Positions 53,029 to 61,374 of a stretch of DNA of 64,000 nt are shown piece by piece. The translations under genes were made by a program, and so were the position numbers. Position 1 is the stretch's first letter; each line of letters opens with the position of its first letter. Source of the DNA: Ascidiimonas meishanensis (GTDB lineage Bacteria; Bacteroidota; Bacteroidia; Flavobacteriales; Flavobacteriaceae); contig NZ_JBBEXD010000004.1 in assembly GCF_037782385.1 (NCBI RefSeq), positions 1 through 64,000 of the forward strand, read 5' to 3'. The notes below the pieces were generated by a model, which was given only the letters and a program-made list of their open reading frames with translations, had not been told where the DNA came from and did not search any database.

Positions 53029-53989
53029 TTTTTTTTGGTTTGAAACCTGATTTGGAAAACAGTTTTTCCTCAGGCTCGATAAACATTTCCTGCAAAGATA
53101 CATCATTATTCTCCATATAAGACTTGACAATCTGCCATCCTATAAACCTTCCTATCTCCCCTGGAGATTCTGCATCCAACTCCAAATAGAATTTAGAAAA
53201 TGGTGCTGGGTCAACAAAACGAGCTCTCAGTTTTTGATCTGTAGAAAACAATAATTTTCGATCTACAAAATACCTCCAAATTTCAGCCTCATTTACTTGC
53301 GACCACTGAAACTCTTCTTTTGTATAGCCTATTTTCCTGTAATCTTCTACCCAGGGAATAACTAAATCCATAAAATACAATTGTTTTCCGTGATGAATTA
53401 TTTGCGATATAAAGGAACGACTGGATGGCGGAGGTAATAGTTCTTTTGAAATCGCTACAGCTGCATCTGGTATTATCTGCTCTCTTTTAAAGTTTTTTCT
53501 TATATAATACTGAATACCTTCATAAAACTTATGGTTTTCCCCTAAATAGGTGTCGAGAGAAATCAGCAACAAACTATCTGCATAAATCATCTTTCTCCTG
53601 TAATCTACATAGGAAGTCAAGGTTACGATATCTGGAATAGATAATTCTGGGGTGTAATAACGTAAATGTTTAAAGAGTTTTTCAAAATCATTTTCCATAT
53701 TTTTAAAATCATTAAACTCCTTCTTTACGGCTTGATTCAACTCCAACTGTAAGGTATCTCTTATTTTATTAATCCAAATACTATCTTGAAAATGTACGGG
53801 AAACAGGTAAGGGTATTCTGATTTTATATTAGGCAATGTTTCTATGGTAGTATTGGCAAAATCCAAATCAAATCTTTTCACGTTGACATCTACTTCAATC
53901 GCCTCTATTTCCTTTGTAATTTTGGAATCATCTTTACAACTCCAAATAAAAAAAATACTGCAAAGTAATATGCTTTTTAATATTCTCAT
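53021..53989 (-). CDS. gldB: Gliding motility lipoprotein GldB
   Basis: A 322-residue lipoprotein required for gliding and the type IX secretion-associated machinery of Flavobacteria. I start it at 53989, which places a lipoprotein signal at the N-terminus (ILKSILLCSIFFIWSCKDD, lipobox Cys at residue 18); a longer frame from 54034 would add 15 residues before it. Family motifs include VDVNVKRFDLDFANTTIETL and EAEIWRYFVDRKLLFSTDQK. A TATATTTG sequence on the minus strand at 54014-54007 is a candidate -7 element. gldC overlaps its end. Confidence 0.93.
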   Translation of the reverse strand: MRILKSILLCSIFFIWSCKDDSKITKEIEAIEVDVNVKRFDLDFANTTIETLPNIKSEYPYLFPVHFQDSIWINKIRDTLQLELNQAVKKEFNDFKNMENDFEKLFKHLRYYTPELSIPDIVTLTSYVDYRRKMIYADSLLLISLDTYLGENHKFYEGIQYYIRKNFKREQIIPDAAVAISKELLPPPSSRSFISQIIHHGKQLYFMDLVIPWVEDYRKIGYTKEEFQWSQVNEAEIWRYFVDRKLLFSTDQKLRARFVDPAPFSKFYLELDAESPGEIGRFIGWQIVKSYMENNDVSLQEMFIEPEEKLFSKSGFKPKKNG

Positions 53990-54006
53990 TTCTTCAAATT
54001 TGTTGA

Positions 54007-54014
54007 CAAATATA
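54007..54014 (-). promoter_or_regulatory. Possible -7 element (TATATTTG) for gldB-gldC
   Basis: The sequence matches TAnnTTTG and lies 17 bases before the start codon at 53989. A TTG element at the proper spacing is not evident, so it is only a candidate. Confidence 0.35.
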
Positions 54015-54160
54015 GGCAAAGTTGCTCTGTTCATTTAACCGAAAATTTAAACTACAAAGGCTAGCATCTATTACCGAGATTACCGGCGATAATGCAAATT
54101 AATACTGAATGCGTTATTTTTGCAGGAAAAGGAGAGAAACGAAACAAAAATTACAAATAC

Positions 54161-54949
54161 ATGAAAACAGAAAAAGTTGTTGAACATATTGTTAATTGGT
54201 TAAAAGACTATAGTAATAACGCGGGTACCAAAGGATTTGTCGTAGGTGTATCTGGTGGTATTGACTCTGCAGTCACTTCTACACTATGCGCACTTACCAA
54301 AATGCCAGTTTTATGTTTAGAAATGCCTATTCATCAGGCAAATAGCCAGGTAACCAGAGCCGAAAGACATATTGCATCTTTAAAAGAGCAGTATTCTAAT
54401 GTATCTTCGGAGCATGTTAATCTCACCCCAGTTTTTGACAGTCTTGTAGCCACCTTTCCTGCGGTTGCCGATGAAGAAGCGCGTTTTATGTCTTTAGCAA
54501 ATACTAGAGCACGATTGCGCATGACTTCCTTGTATTATTTTGCTGCACTTAAAGGTTATCTTGTGGCTGGAACGGGAAATAAGGTGGAAGATTTTGGAGT
54601 TGGTTTCTACACAAAATATGGTGATGGAGGTGTAGATTTAAGCCCTATTGCTGATTTAATGAAAACAGAAGTGTACGAAATTGCTGAATTTATGAATGTA
54701 AATAAAGAAATTATCCAAGCAGCTCCTACAGATGGATTATGGGGAGATGACAGAACTGATGAAGACCAAATTGGTGCAAGCTATCCAGAATTGGAATGGG
54801 CTATGGAAATGGACGCAAAGGGTAAGAATATTTCAGATTTTGAAGGAAGAAATAGGGAAGTTTTCTTAATCTATAAAAAGTTTAATACTGCAAATATGCA
54901 TAAAATGCTTCCAATTCCTGTATGTAAAATACCCGATGGTCTAAAATAG
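54161..54949 (+). CDS. nadE: Ammonia-dependent NAD+ synthetase
   Basis: The last step of NAD biosynthesis: amidation of nicotinate adenine dinucleotide with ammonia and ATP. The start at 54161 (MKTEKVVEHIVNWLKDY) gives 262 residues, the usual length for this short form without a glutaminase domain; a frame from 54092 would add 23 unlikely residues. The P-loop is VVGVSGGIDSAVTS, and TGNKVEDFGVGFYTKYGDGG, VDLSPIADLMKTEV and PTDGLWGDDRTDEDQIGA are all intact. TATTTTTG at 54115-54122, matching the -7 consensus, lies 38 bases before this start and would fall within the longer frame, which supports the shorter choice. Confidence 0.96.
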   Translation: MKTEKVVEHIVNWLKDYSNNAGTKGFVVGVSGGIDSAVTSTLCALTKMPVLCLEMPIHQANSQVTRAERHIASLKEQYSNVSSEHVNLTPVFDSLVATFPAVADEEARFMSLANTRARLRMTSLYYFAALKGYLVAGTGNKVEDFGVGFYTKYGDGGVDLSPIADLMKTEVYEIAEFMNVNKEIIQAAPTDGLWGDDRTDEDQIGASYPELEWAMEMDAKGKNISDFEGRNREVFLIYKKFNTANMHKMLPIPVCKIPDGLK

Positions 54950-55013
54950 TCGTCATTAGAACGAAAAATTGTAAAGTTTTTGTGGTAATCTGATTTTTTA
55001 CTTACTTTTACTT

Positions 55014-55078
55014 ACCGAATACCCTTAAGCCGAAGAGTATGATTATTGTATTTTGGCATAATAATTAAACTATTCGGT
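55014..55078 (+). promoter_or_regulatory. Dyad in the leader of the response regulator gene
   Basis: ACCGAATA at 55014-55021 is the exact reverse complement of TATTCGGT at 55071-55078, with an inner ATTAT/ATAAT pairing. It lies 48-112 bases before the start codon, the usual place for an operator or structured leader. Function unknown. Confidence 0.35.
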
Positions 55079-55125
55079 GACGGTTTTTAATAGGATTAAA
55101 AACTAACTCTAAACCTTTTTTAATT

Positions 55126-55758
55126 ATGATTAAAGTTCTCGTGGCTGACAACCACCCAATCGTTCAAGCAGGAATTGCTTCTGCTTTACAAGGCTCCAAG
55201 GATATACAGATATCCGGTAATGTTTCTACAACAGAGGAGTTATTTGAAAATCTTTCTAAAAAGAAACCAGATTTGGTTCTTTTAGAAATGGATATTCCTG
55301 AAGTTAATGGAATAACCGCACTTAGAAAAATGAAGAAAGATTTTCCAGATGTAAAAGTATTAATGTATAGCTCTCAACCCGAAGATGTTTATGCATTAAG
55401 TACGCTAAGAGCAGGAGCCTCAGGTTACCTCTCAAAAAATGCAGACACCACTCTTATTGCAGAAGCAATTAGAAAAATTACTAATGGTGGTGTATTTATT
55501 ACTAATGAACTTGCACAACGCCTCGCGGTTGACGAAAGTACTAACAAACCACGTAGATTCTTTAGAAAATTATCTACTCGTGAAATTGAAGTACTCAAGT
55601 TACTTGCCGCAGGTAAACGTAACAAGCACGTTGCAGAAGAATTAAATCTCAACGAAAAAACAGTAAGTACTTATAAAGCAAGATTAATGCGTAAACTTAA
55701 CGTAGATAATCTAGTGGATATGTTACAACAAGCAAAAGCATTGGAATTGTTACAATAA
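55126..55758 (+). CDS. NarL/FixJ-type response regulator with Glu at the phosphoacceptor site
   Basis: A 210-residue regulator with a receiver domain (1-120) and a LuxR-type HTH (about 148-205: LSTREIEVLKLLAAGKRNKH, LNEKTVSTYKARLMRKL). The receiver keeps the acidic pocket (VLVADNHP), the switch Ser (LMYSSQ) and Lys (GYLSKNA). The acceptor position, Asp in NarL (PDLILLDLNMP), is Glu54 here (PDLVLLEMDIP). Glu can mimic phospho-Asp, so the protein may be always active or controlled without phosphorylation; Asp56 two residues on is not at the equivalent place. No kinase gene is adjacent. It is convergent with dnaG, with a 12-base gap. About 176 bases upstream have no gene but hold a dyad. Confidence 0.93.
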   Translation: MIKVLVADNHPIVQAGIASALQGSKDIQISGNVSTTEELFENLSKKKPDLVLLEMDIPEVNGITALRKMKKDFPDVKVLMYSSQPEDVYALSTLRAGASGYLSKNADTTLIAEAIRKITNGGVFITNELAQRLAVDESTNKPRRFFRKLSTREIEVLKLLAAGKRNKHVAEELNLNEKTVSTYKARLMRKLNVDNLVDMLQQAKALELLQ

Positions 55759-55770
55759 TTATTCTTTTAC

Positions 55771-57726
55771 TTATAAAACTCGATTGAGTTTTTGTGATAA
55801 TAATATCTTTAATTGATGGTAATTCATGATTTCTTCTAAGACTTCATGATTACCATCTTTTTTTTCTTTGGTGGTTTCGCCCAAATGTTTTACACGCTTT
55901 TCTATTAAATAACAGCGTAAGCTTAAAATTGTTTCACTCACCAATTGAGCTACCGTTGCATCTTTTTTCTTTACGAATATATTATTCCGCTCCCAATCAT
56001 GTAATACATACCGTTCTTCCTCCATCAGAATCCCTGAAATTTCTGCTGCTAGCTCTGCATCTATCTCTTTCATAAAAGCATCTATACTATAATTTTCATC
56101 CTCATTCAGTTTTTGCACAATATCTTGAAAAAGTTTACGAAAGGTAGGATTACTTAATTCAATTTCATCTTGTTGCAGATCTAAATATAATTTCTCAAAA
56201 ACCTTTATCTCATGTAATTCAGGTTCCAGTACTAAATCTCCTTTATCATTCTCTTTCAAGATATAATCTTCAAAAGATTCTTTTCGGTTTCCATACAACA
56301 TCAAAATCTCAATGATCTTTTTCTCCAATTCATGCTGTACATCCACTTTACTTGCAGAAGGCTCATTTTTAACTACTTCAAACGATTTTTGTTGTTGCTT
56401 ATGCTTTTTATTAGCATCTGCAAGCTCTTTTTTTCCAATTTGTGCTAAGGTGTTAAATAAAACATCTTCTGAAATATCAAGAATTCGAGAGCTTTCTTGT
56501 ACGTATATTTCTTGTTTGATGCGATCTGGGATTTTTGCAATACTATTTACAATATCTCTAATCGTATCTGCTTTTTTTACCGGATCATTTTGTGTTTCCT
56601 GAAATAAGAGAGATGCCTTAAATTGAATAAAGTCTCTTGCATTATCCTTTAGGTAAGACACCAAAGACTCATGATCATTTTTCTTTGCAAAGCTATCAGG
56701 ATCTTCTCCTTCCGGAAACGTACAGACCTTTACATTCATTCCCTGTTCAAGAATTAAATCTATGCCGCGTAAAGAAGCTCTTAATCCTGCTGCATCCCCA
56801 TCAAATAACACAGTAATATTATTAGTAAGACGATTAATGAGTCTTATTTGCTCGGGAGTCAATGCGGTTCCGCTAGAAGATACTACGTTTTCAATTCCGG
56901 CCTGATGAAATTGAATCACATCTGTATAACCTTCTACTAAGTAGCAATTATCTTCTTTTGCAATCGCTTGTTTTGCGAAATAGATACCATACAATACCTT
57001 GCTTTTATGGTATATATCACTTTCAGGAGAATTTAAATACTTGGCTGCTTTTTTATCATTCGTTAAAATTCTACCTCCAAAGCCCAAAATACGCCCACTC
57101 ATGGAGTGAATAGGAAACATTACTCGGCCTTTAAAGCGATCAAACCTTTTATCTTCTTTTACAATGGTAAGTCCGGTTTTCTCTAAATATTCTAATTGGT
57201 ATCCCTTATCTAGTGCGTGATTTGTAAATACCTCCCATTGATCTGGTGAAAATCCTAATCCGAATTTATTTATAATAGCATCGTTAAAACCTCTTTCTTT
57301 AAAATAAGTGAGTCCAATAGCTTTGCCAGTTTCGGTTTCCCAGAGTACTTCTTTAAAATACTTTTGCGCAAACTCAGAAACCAAATACATACTTTCTCTT
57401 TCCCCCGCTTTTGCTTTCTCTTCATTAGTTTGCTCTGTTTCTTCTACTTCTATATTGTATTTTTTTGCCAGGTACTTAATGGCTTCCGGGTAGGTAAAAT
57501 GCTCGTGCTCCATTAAAAATGCTACCACATTGCCTCCTTTACCACTGCTAAAATCTTTCCAAATCTGTTTTACAGGAGAAACCATAAAACTAGGTGAGCG
57601 CTCATCCGTAAAAGGACTCAATCCTTTAAAATTACTCCCAGATTTTTTAAGCTGCACAAAATCACCAATTACCTCCTCAAGTTGAGCAGTTTCATAAACT
57701 TTGTCTATGGTAGATTTTGCAATCAA
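55771..57726 (-). CDS. dnaG: DNA primase with degenerate zinc-binding domain
   Basis: Makes RNA primers for replication. A 651-residue chain of normal length. The N-terminal CHC2 domain is recognisable (GSNFKGLSPFTDERSPSF, VKQIWKDFSSGKGGN), but the four zinc ligands are gone: the usual CPFH reads SPFT and CFGC reads DFSS. The catalytic TOPRIM part is intact (YLVEGYTDVIQFHQAG, TVLFDGDAAGLRASLRG), as is the core around GFGGRILTNDKKAAKYLNSP. The C-terminal helicase-binding part is present. I take it as functional; loss of zinc ligands appears to be lineage-specific in flavobacterial primases (from memory, not checked here). Confidence 0.95.
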   Translation of the reverse strand: MIAKSTIDKVYETAQLEEVIGDFVQLKKSGSNFKGLSPFTDERSPSFMVSPVKQIWKDFSSGKGGNVVAFLMEHEHFTYPEAIKYLAKKYNIEVEETEQTNEEKAKAGERESMYLVSEFAQKYFKEVLWETETGKAIGLTYFKERGFNDAIINKFGLGFSPDQWEVFTNHALDKGYQLEYLEKTGLTIVKEDKRFDRFKGRVMFPIHSMSGRILGFGGRILTNDKKAAKYLNSPESDIYHKSKVLYGIYFAKQAIAKEDNCYLVEGYTDVIQFHQAGIENVVSSSGTALTPEQIRLINRLTNNITVLFDGDAAGLRASLRGIDLILEQGMNVKVCTFPEGEDPDSFAKKNDHESLVSYLKDNARDFIQFKASLLFQETQNDPVKKADTIRDIVNSIAKIPDRIKQEIYVQESSRILDISEDVLFNTLAQIGKKELADANKKHKQQQKSFEVVKNEPSASKVDVQHELEKKIIEILMLYGNRKESFEDYILKENDKGDLVLEPELHEIKVFEKLYLDLQQDEIELSNPTFRKLFQDIVQKLNEDENYSIDAFMKEIDAELAAEISGILMEEERYVLHDWERNNIFVKKKDATVAQLVSETILSLRCYLIEKRVKHLGETTKEKKDGNHEVLEEIMNYHQLKILLSQKLNRVL

Positions 57727-57778
57727 GAAATACGTGTTTTAGAGAGGTTAAAAGTAACCAAAATATAGCATATAAGTA

Positions 57779-57806
57779 AAGGAGCATTAGATCTCTAATG
57801 CTCCTT
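57779..57806 (-). terminator. Hairpin after the outer-membrane protein gene
   Basis: AAGGAGCATTAG (57779-57790) pairs exactly with CTAATGCTCCTT (57795-57806) around ATCT. It lies 38 bases beyond the stop of the minus-strand gene at 57844 and before dnaG. The T-run on the minus side is weak, but the position fits a terminator. Confidence 0.65.
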
Positions 57807-57843
57807 TATTAAATATTAAAATATAAGCTCTTTGTCAATTAAT

Positions 57844-58860
57844 TTAATCCATGTCAAATCGTACTCCTAATGAAATGTTTCTCTGGATAGGTTGATTGTC
57901 ATCAAAAAGAGGTGATAAATCATACTTAAGATATAAACCTGTAGAACCCCAGGCTATATAGCTACTCAAACCATAGACTAAATTACTGGTATTAAAATCT
58001 CCTTTTATCTTTTCTTTAACCCTTTCACCTCCATCGTCATAGATTAACTTTTGCCGAGTACCAATATTAAAACCCGCATAGCCTCCGAGGCCTATTTTAA
58101 ATTTTTTACGAATAGAATAACGCTTGTAATTTTCTCTTTTAATTACCCTTGAAGGTCCAAATTCAAAATGAACAGGCACTACCAGATTGGTGAATTTTAA
58201 TTTAGACTTATCTAAGTCTAGCGGAAAATTTTCAAGTACAGTTTCACCATTTTGGTTAACAAATATGCGATTGTCTGTTGGTTTTAAATTATTTATCTGA
58301 AATGAAATTCCATAACGGAAACGTATAAAATTAGATTCTTTTAGGAGCGGGGTTCGCCATGCCCAGCCAATTTCTAGAAAACGAGAACCTCCAAACTTAT
58401 AATCAGAGTCTCCAAAAGATTCGCCTTCACTAACAACATTATTAAAACCTACGGCTAACACCAATTGAGAATCTGTTCTATTATAATGCCTATTCTTACG
58501 CTTCTTTACAATATGAAAATAATAATTGTTATCATCCTCATCACTAAATTCGGCATCTGTTTCCTGTTTTAAATTTGAAATCTCTTCCTTAAGTCTAGCA
58601 GTGCGCACTTCTATATTGATAACTCGTTTTTCCGCAGCAGTTTCTTTAAGCTTTTGTGCCTCTTCTAAAGATAACTCTCCTTTATCAAATCTTTGATTAA
58701 TTGCTTTTACCTCTTGCTTTAAACCTTCTCGCTCTTCTTTGGTAATTGCTTCTATTTTAGTCTCTAATGATTGAATTTTAGCCGTTTTATCCTGAGCTTG
58801 CGCCTTGAAATTTGAAAATAGCAGTGCTATTAAAACAACTACAATGGATAACTGTTTCAT
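57844..58860 (-). CDS. Exported outer-membrane beta-barrel protein with coiled-coil N-terminus
   Basis: A 338-residue protein with a signal peptide (LSIVVVLIALLFSNFKAQAQ). Residues about 25-105 form a charged coiled coil (KIQSLETKIEAITKEEREGL, RTARLKEEISNLKQE). The rest is a likely beta-barrel with alternating residues and aromatic strand ends (SQLVLAVGFNNVVSEG, GLYLKYDLSPLFD), closing NISLGVRFDMD. This suits an outer-membrane protein whose coiled coil lies in the periplasm. It is the last of three genes after an ECF sigma factor and a single-helix membrane protein, which suggests a regulon-specific function; no exact family was recognised. Confidence 0.82.
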   Translation of the reverse strand: MKQLSIVVVLIALLFSNFKAQAQDKTAKIQSLETKIEAITKEEREGLKQEVKAINQRFDKGELSLEEAQKLKETAAEKRVINIEVRTARLKEEISNLKQETDAEFSDEDDNNYYFHIVKKRKNRHYNRTDSQLVLAVGFNNVVSEGESFGDSDYKFGGSRFLEIGWAWRTPLLKESNFIRFRYGISFQINNLKPTDNRIFVNQNGETVLENFPLDLDKSKLKFTNLVVPVHFEFGPSRVIKRENYKRYSIRKKFKIGLGGYAGFNIGTRQKLIYDDGGERVKEKIKGDFNTSNLVYGLSSYIAWGSTGLYLKYDLSPLFDDNQPIQRNISLGVRFDMD

Positions 58861-58904
58861 TTTTTGATGATTTATAAATTGATGAATATTAAATAATTAA
58901 AAGC

Positions 58905-59654
58905 TTACTGATTCCTTTCTGCGACTGCCGTTTTAACTTTTACCATTCCTTTTTTTAGCAATTCAAAAACTTTATCTCTAAAAGACTGGTCTAATTCTTC
59001 TTCCACATCTTGTAACAAAGCCATAGCCGCTTTAGGAGTATTACTTTTCTGCAAGGCGTTATTAATTTTAATTCGCTGCTGGGCTTTCAAAATAAGGCTA
59101 TCAATAGTTTCTTCACTTATATCTCCCTGCGCCTCTTGAATACGTTTAGCCTCTAAAAAAACAGCGGCAACCGCATCTTCATTCTTATCAACTCCTTGCA
59201 ATTCTAGTGTATCAGGTTGTTTTGTTTCCTTTTTGATTTCATTAGAAGTTATCCCTATATTTTTATCAATAACAGGGAGCTCTTTTTCCTGATTTAACGT
59301 TACTTTTAATTCCTGCTTCTGTACTTTAGAAGCATTTGAGTTTTCCGAGGAATAAAGTTCCTTTTCGTTTTTGATTATCGTATTCATAGATTTTTCATTC
59401 TCCTCAAAAGAATCTACTATAGGAATTTGATTTGAAGGAAGCTCCCCTTGATTTCTGTCTACCGAATAATTAACTACTGCTAAAATAATTGCTATTGAAG
59501 CGGCTGCAAACCAATAAAAATGAGTATTCCGGAATGACTTGTTTGGTGATTCTGGAAGCATTTCGTTCAGTTTTATCCATGAATCAGGAGAAGGTTTAAT
59601 TTCCCTTTTTAAAAACTTATCCTGTATTTCTTTTTCAAACTTATTAGGTTCCAT
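58905..59654 (-). CDS. Single-pass membrane protein, probable partner (anti-sigma type) of the ECF sigma factor
   Basis: A 249-residue protein from the ATG at 59654 (MEPNKFEKEIQDKFLKREI); four extra residues are possible. A cytosolic N-terminal region of about 45 residues (PSPDSWIKLNEML) is followed by one helix (FYWFAAASIAIILAVVNYS) and a charged periplasmic part (KVTLNQEKELPVIDKN; helical LILKAQQRIKINNALQ). The start overlaps the sigma gene by 11 bases. That coupling, the cytosolic domain and the single helix fit an anti-sigma factor, although no known anti-sigma motif was recognised. Confidence 0.75.
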   Translation of the reverse strand: MEPNKFEKEIQDKFLKREIKPSPDSWIKLNEMLPESPNKSFRNTHFYWFAAASIAIILAVVNYSVDRNQGELPSNQIPIVDSFEENEKSMNTIIKNEKELYSSENSNASKVQKQELKVTLNQEKELPVIDKNIGITSNEIKKETKQPDTLELQGVDKNEDAVAAVFLEAKRIQEAQGDISEETIDSLILKAQQRIKINNALQKSNTPKAAMALLQDVEEELDQSFRDKVFELLKKGMVKVKTAVAERNQ

Positions 59655-60213
59655 TTTGTAATACATTTAATTCAATGAAGCTTTTTTGAAGCTTTTTGCG
59701 TGCTTTGTATAATTGAGATTTTGAAGTACTCACGTCAATTTTCAGTATTTCGGCAATTTCCTGATGTTTAAATCCTTCTATAGCAAACATGTTAAATACT
59801 ACCTTATATCCATCTGGAAGCATATCTATTAATTCCTGTAATTCATTTATAGTTAAAGAATCACTAGGCATGGTTACTGGTATGGTTACAGAGTCAAACT
59901 TGTCTATAGAAAATTCAAAATCCTTTTGTCTCCGTAAAAAAGAAATACATTCTCTAACCATTATACGGCGTATCCAACCCTCAAAACTACCTTGACTTTT
60001 ATATGTATGAAGGTTTTTAAAAACCTTTGCAAAGCCTACAAGCATGCAATCTTCTGCATATTGAAGGTCTCTTATATATTGCCTGCAAGCACCTAACATT
60101 TTGGGCGCATATTTCTCGTACAAAAGCCGTTGTGCTTCACGATTTTGCTGTTTTGCCTTTTTTATTAGGTTTTCTTCGCTTTTATAAAGTTGAATCACTT
60201 TCAAACGCAACAT
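59644..60213 (-). CDS. ECF-type RNA polymerase sigma factor
   Basis: A 189-residue sigma-70-family protein of the ECF group. Region 2 is LYEKYAPKMLGACRQYIRDL, AEDCMLVGFAKVFKNLHTYK and GWIRRIMVRECISFLRRQ. Region 4 has the HTH in LPDGYKVVFNMFAIEGFKHQ and EIAEILKIDVSTSKSQLYKA. There is no extra C-terminal domain. It overlaps the next gene, a likely anti-sigma partner, by 11 bases, and an outer-membrane protein follows; such three-gene sets often control envelope functions. No TAnnTTTG promoter was seen directly upstream. Confidence 0.93.
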   Translation of the reverse strand: MLRLKVIQLYKSEENLIKKAKQQNREAQRLLYEKYAPKMLGACRQYIRDLQYAEDCMLVGFAKVFKNLHTYKSQGSFEGWIRRIMVRECISFLRRQKDFEFSIDKFDSVTIPVTMPSDSLTINELQELIDMLPDGYKVVFNMFAIEGFKHQEIAEILKIDVSTSKSQLYKARKKLQKSFIELNVLQNGT

Positions 60214-60322
60214 CTTTATACCTTCTTTTATAATAGACGCAATTTACTCATAAAAGGTTGCCCGAAGTTTTACTATTTAAAGAAAAAGACTTCTTTTTAA
60301 TTGATAAACAAATAGATAGGTT

Positions 60323-61300
60323 TTATTTTTTTCGATCAATTACATAATTAACCATCAATTCCAGCGAGGCTTTATATTCAGAATCAGGATAGGTATGTAG
60401 AAGTGAAAGCGCCTCATGCTGAAATTTTTTCATTCTTTGTTCTGCATATTCTAGGCCTCCGTGAGATTTTACGAATGCGATAACTTCCTTTACTCGTTTC
60501 TTATTTTTGTTGTGATTCTTAACAGAGTTTATCAACCAGCTTCGCTCTTTGTTACTCACATTATTAATAGTATAAATAAGTGGAAGTGTCATTTTTTGCT
60601 CCTTGATATCAATACCCGTAGGTTTACCAATAGGACCATCTGTATAATCAAAAAGATCATCTTTTATTTGAAATGCCATACCTATTAGCTCTCCAAACTG
60701 ACGCATTAATTCGGTTTCTTCTTTATTTTGATTCACAGAACAGGCGCCTAAAGCGCAACAAGAGGCTATAAGAGTGGCTGTTTTTTGTCTAATAATCTCA
60801 TAATAAACATCCTCTGTAATGTCAAGATTACGTGCTTTCTCAATTTGAAGTAACTCTCCTTCACTCATTTCTCGAACAGCAACTGAAATAATTTCCAATA
60901 AATCAAAATCCCCATGATCTATGGATAATAGCAATCCTTTAGACAATAAGTAATCTCCAACGAGTACTGCAATTTTGTTTTTCCAAAGTGCATTAATGGA
61001 AAAGAAACCTCTTCTTCTATTGCTATCATCCACAACATCATCATGAACCAGTGTTGCCGTATGAATTAGTTCTATAACAGAAGCACCCCTATAAGTTCTT
61101 TCGTTTACCTTTCCATCAGAGACCATTTTTGCCACTAGAAATACAAACATAGGGCGCATTTGTTTTCCTTTACGATTGACTATAAAATGGGTTATCCGAT
61201 TTAGTAGTGCCACCTTTGAAGACATTGATTCGTAGAACTTTTTTTCAAAAAGTTCCATCTCATCATAGATGGGCGATTTAATCTGTGCTACTACTTTCAT
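60323..61300 (-). CDS. Trans-polyprenyl diphosphate synthase (long-chain)
   Basis: A 325-residue isoprenoid synthase. The first Asp-rich motif is in IHTATLVHDDVVDDSNRRRG (DDxxD) and the second in GMAFQIKDDLFDYTDGP. GKQMRPMFVFLVAKM, typical of the all-trans chain-elongating enzymes, is also present. The product is probably the side chain of menaquinone (octaprenyl or so), as in IspB/HepT, inferred from the family and from the lack of other quinone genes nearby; the length cannot be told with certainty. The reading frame has the normal length, with no missing catalytic residue. The gene is 74 bases downstream of rlmN on the same strand. Confidence 0.92.
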   Translation of the reverse strand: MKVVAQIKSPIYDEMELFEKKFYESMSSKVALLNRITHFIVNRKGKQMRPMFVFLVAKMVSDGKVNERTYRGASVIELIHTATLVHDDVVDDSNRRRGFFSINALWKNKIAVLVGDYLLSKGLLLSIDHGDFDLLEIISVAVREMSEGELLQIEKARNLDITEDVYYEIIRQKTATLIASCCALGACSVNQNKEETELMRQFGELIGMAFQIKDDLFDYTDGPIGKPTGIDIKEQKMTLPLIYTINNVSNKERSWLINSVKNHNKNKKRVKEVIAFVKSHGGLEYAEQRMKKFQHEALSLLHTYPDSEYKASLELMVNYVIDRKK

Positions 61301-61374
61301 TTGATAATCAAAGATAAGGCATCAGAAACAGAAACACCACTTCCACCTAAAGAATAATAGTGGTAATAAAGCTT

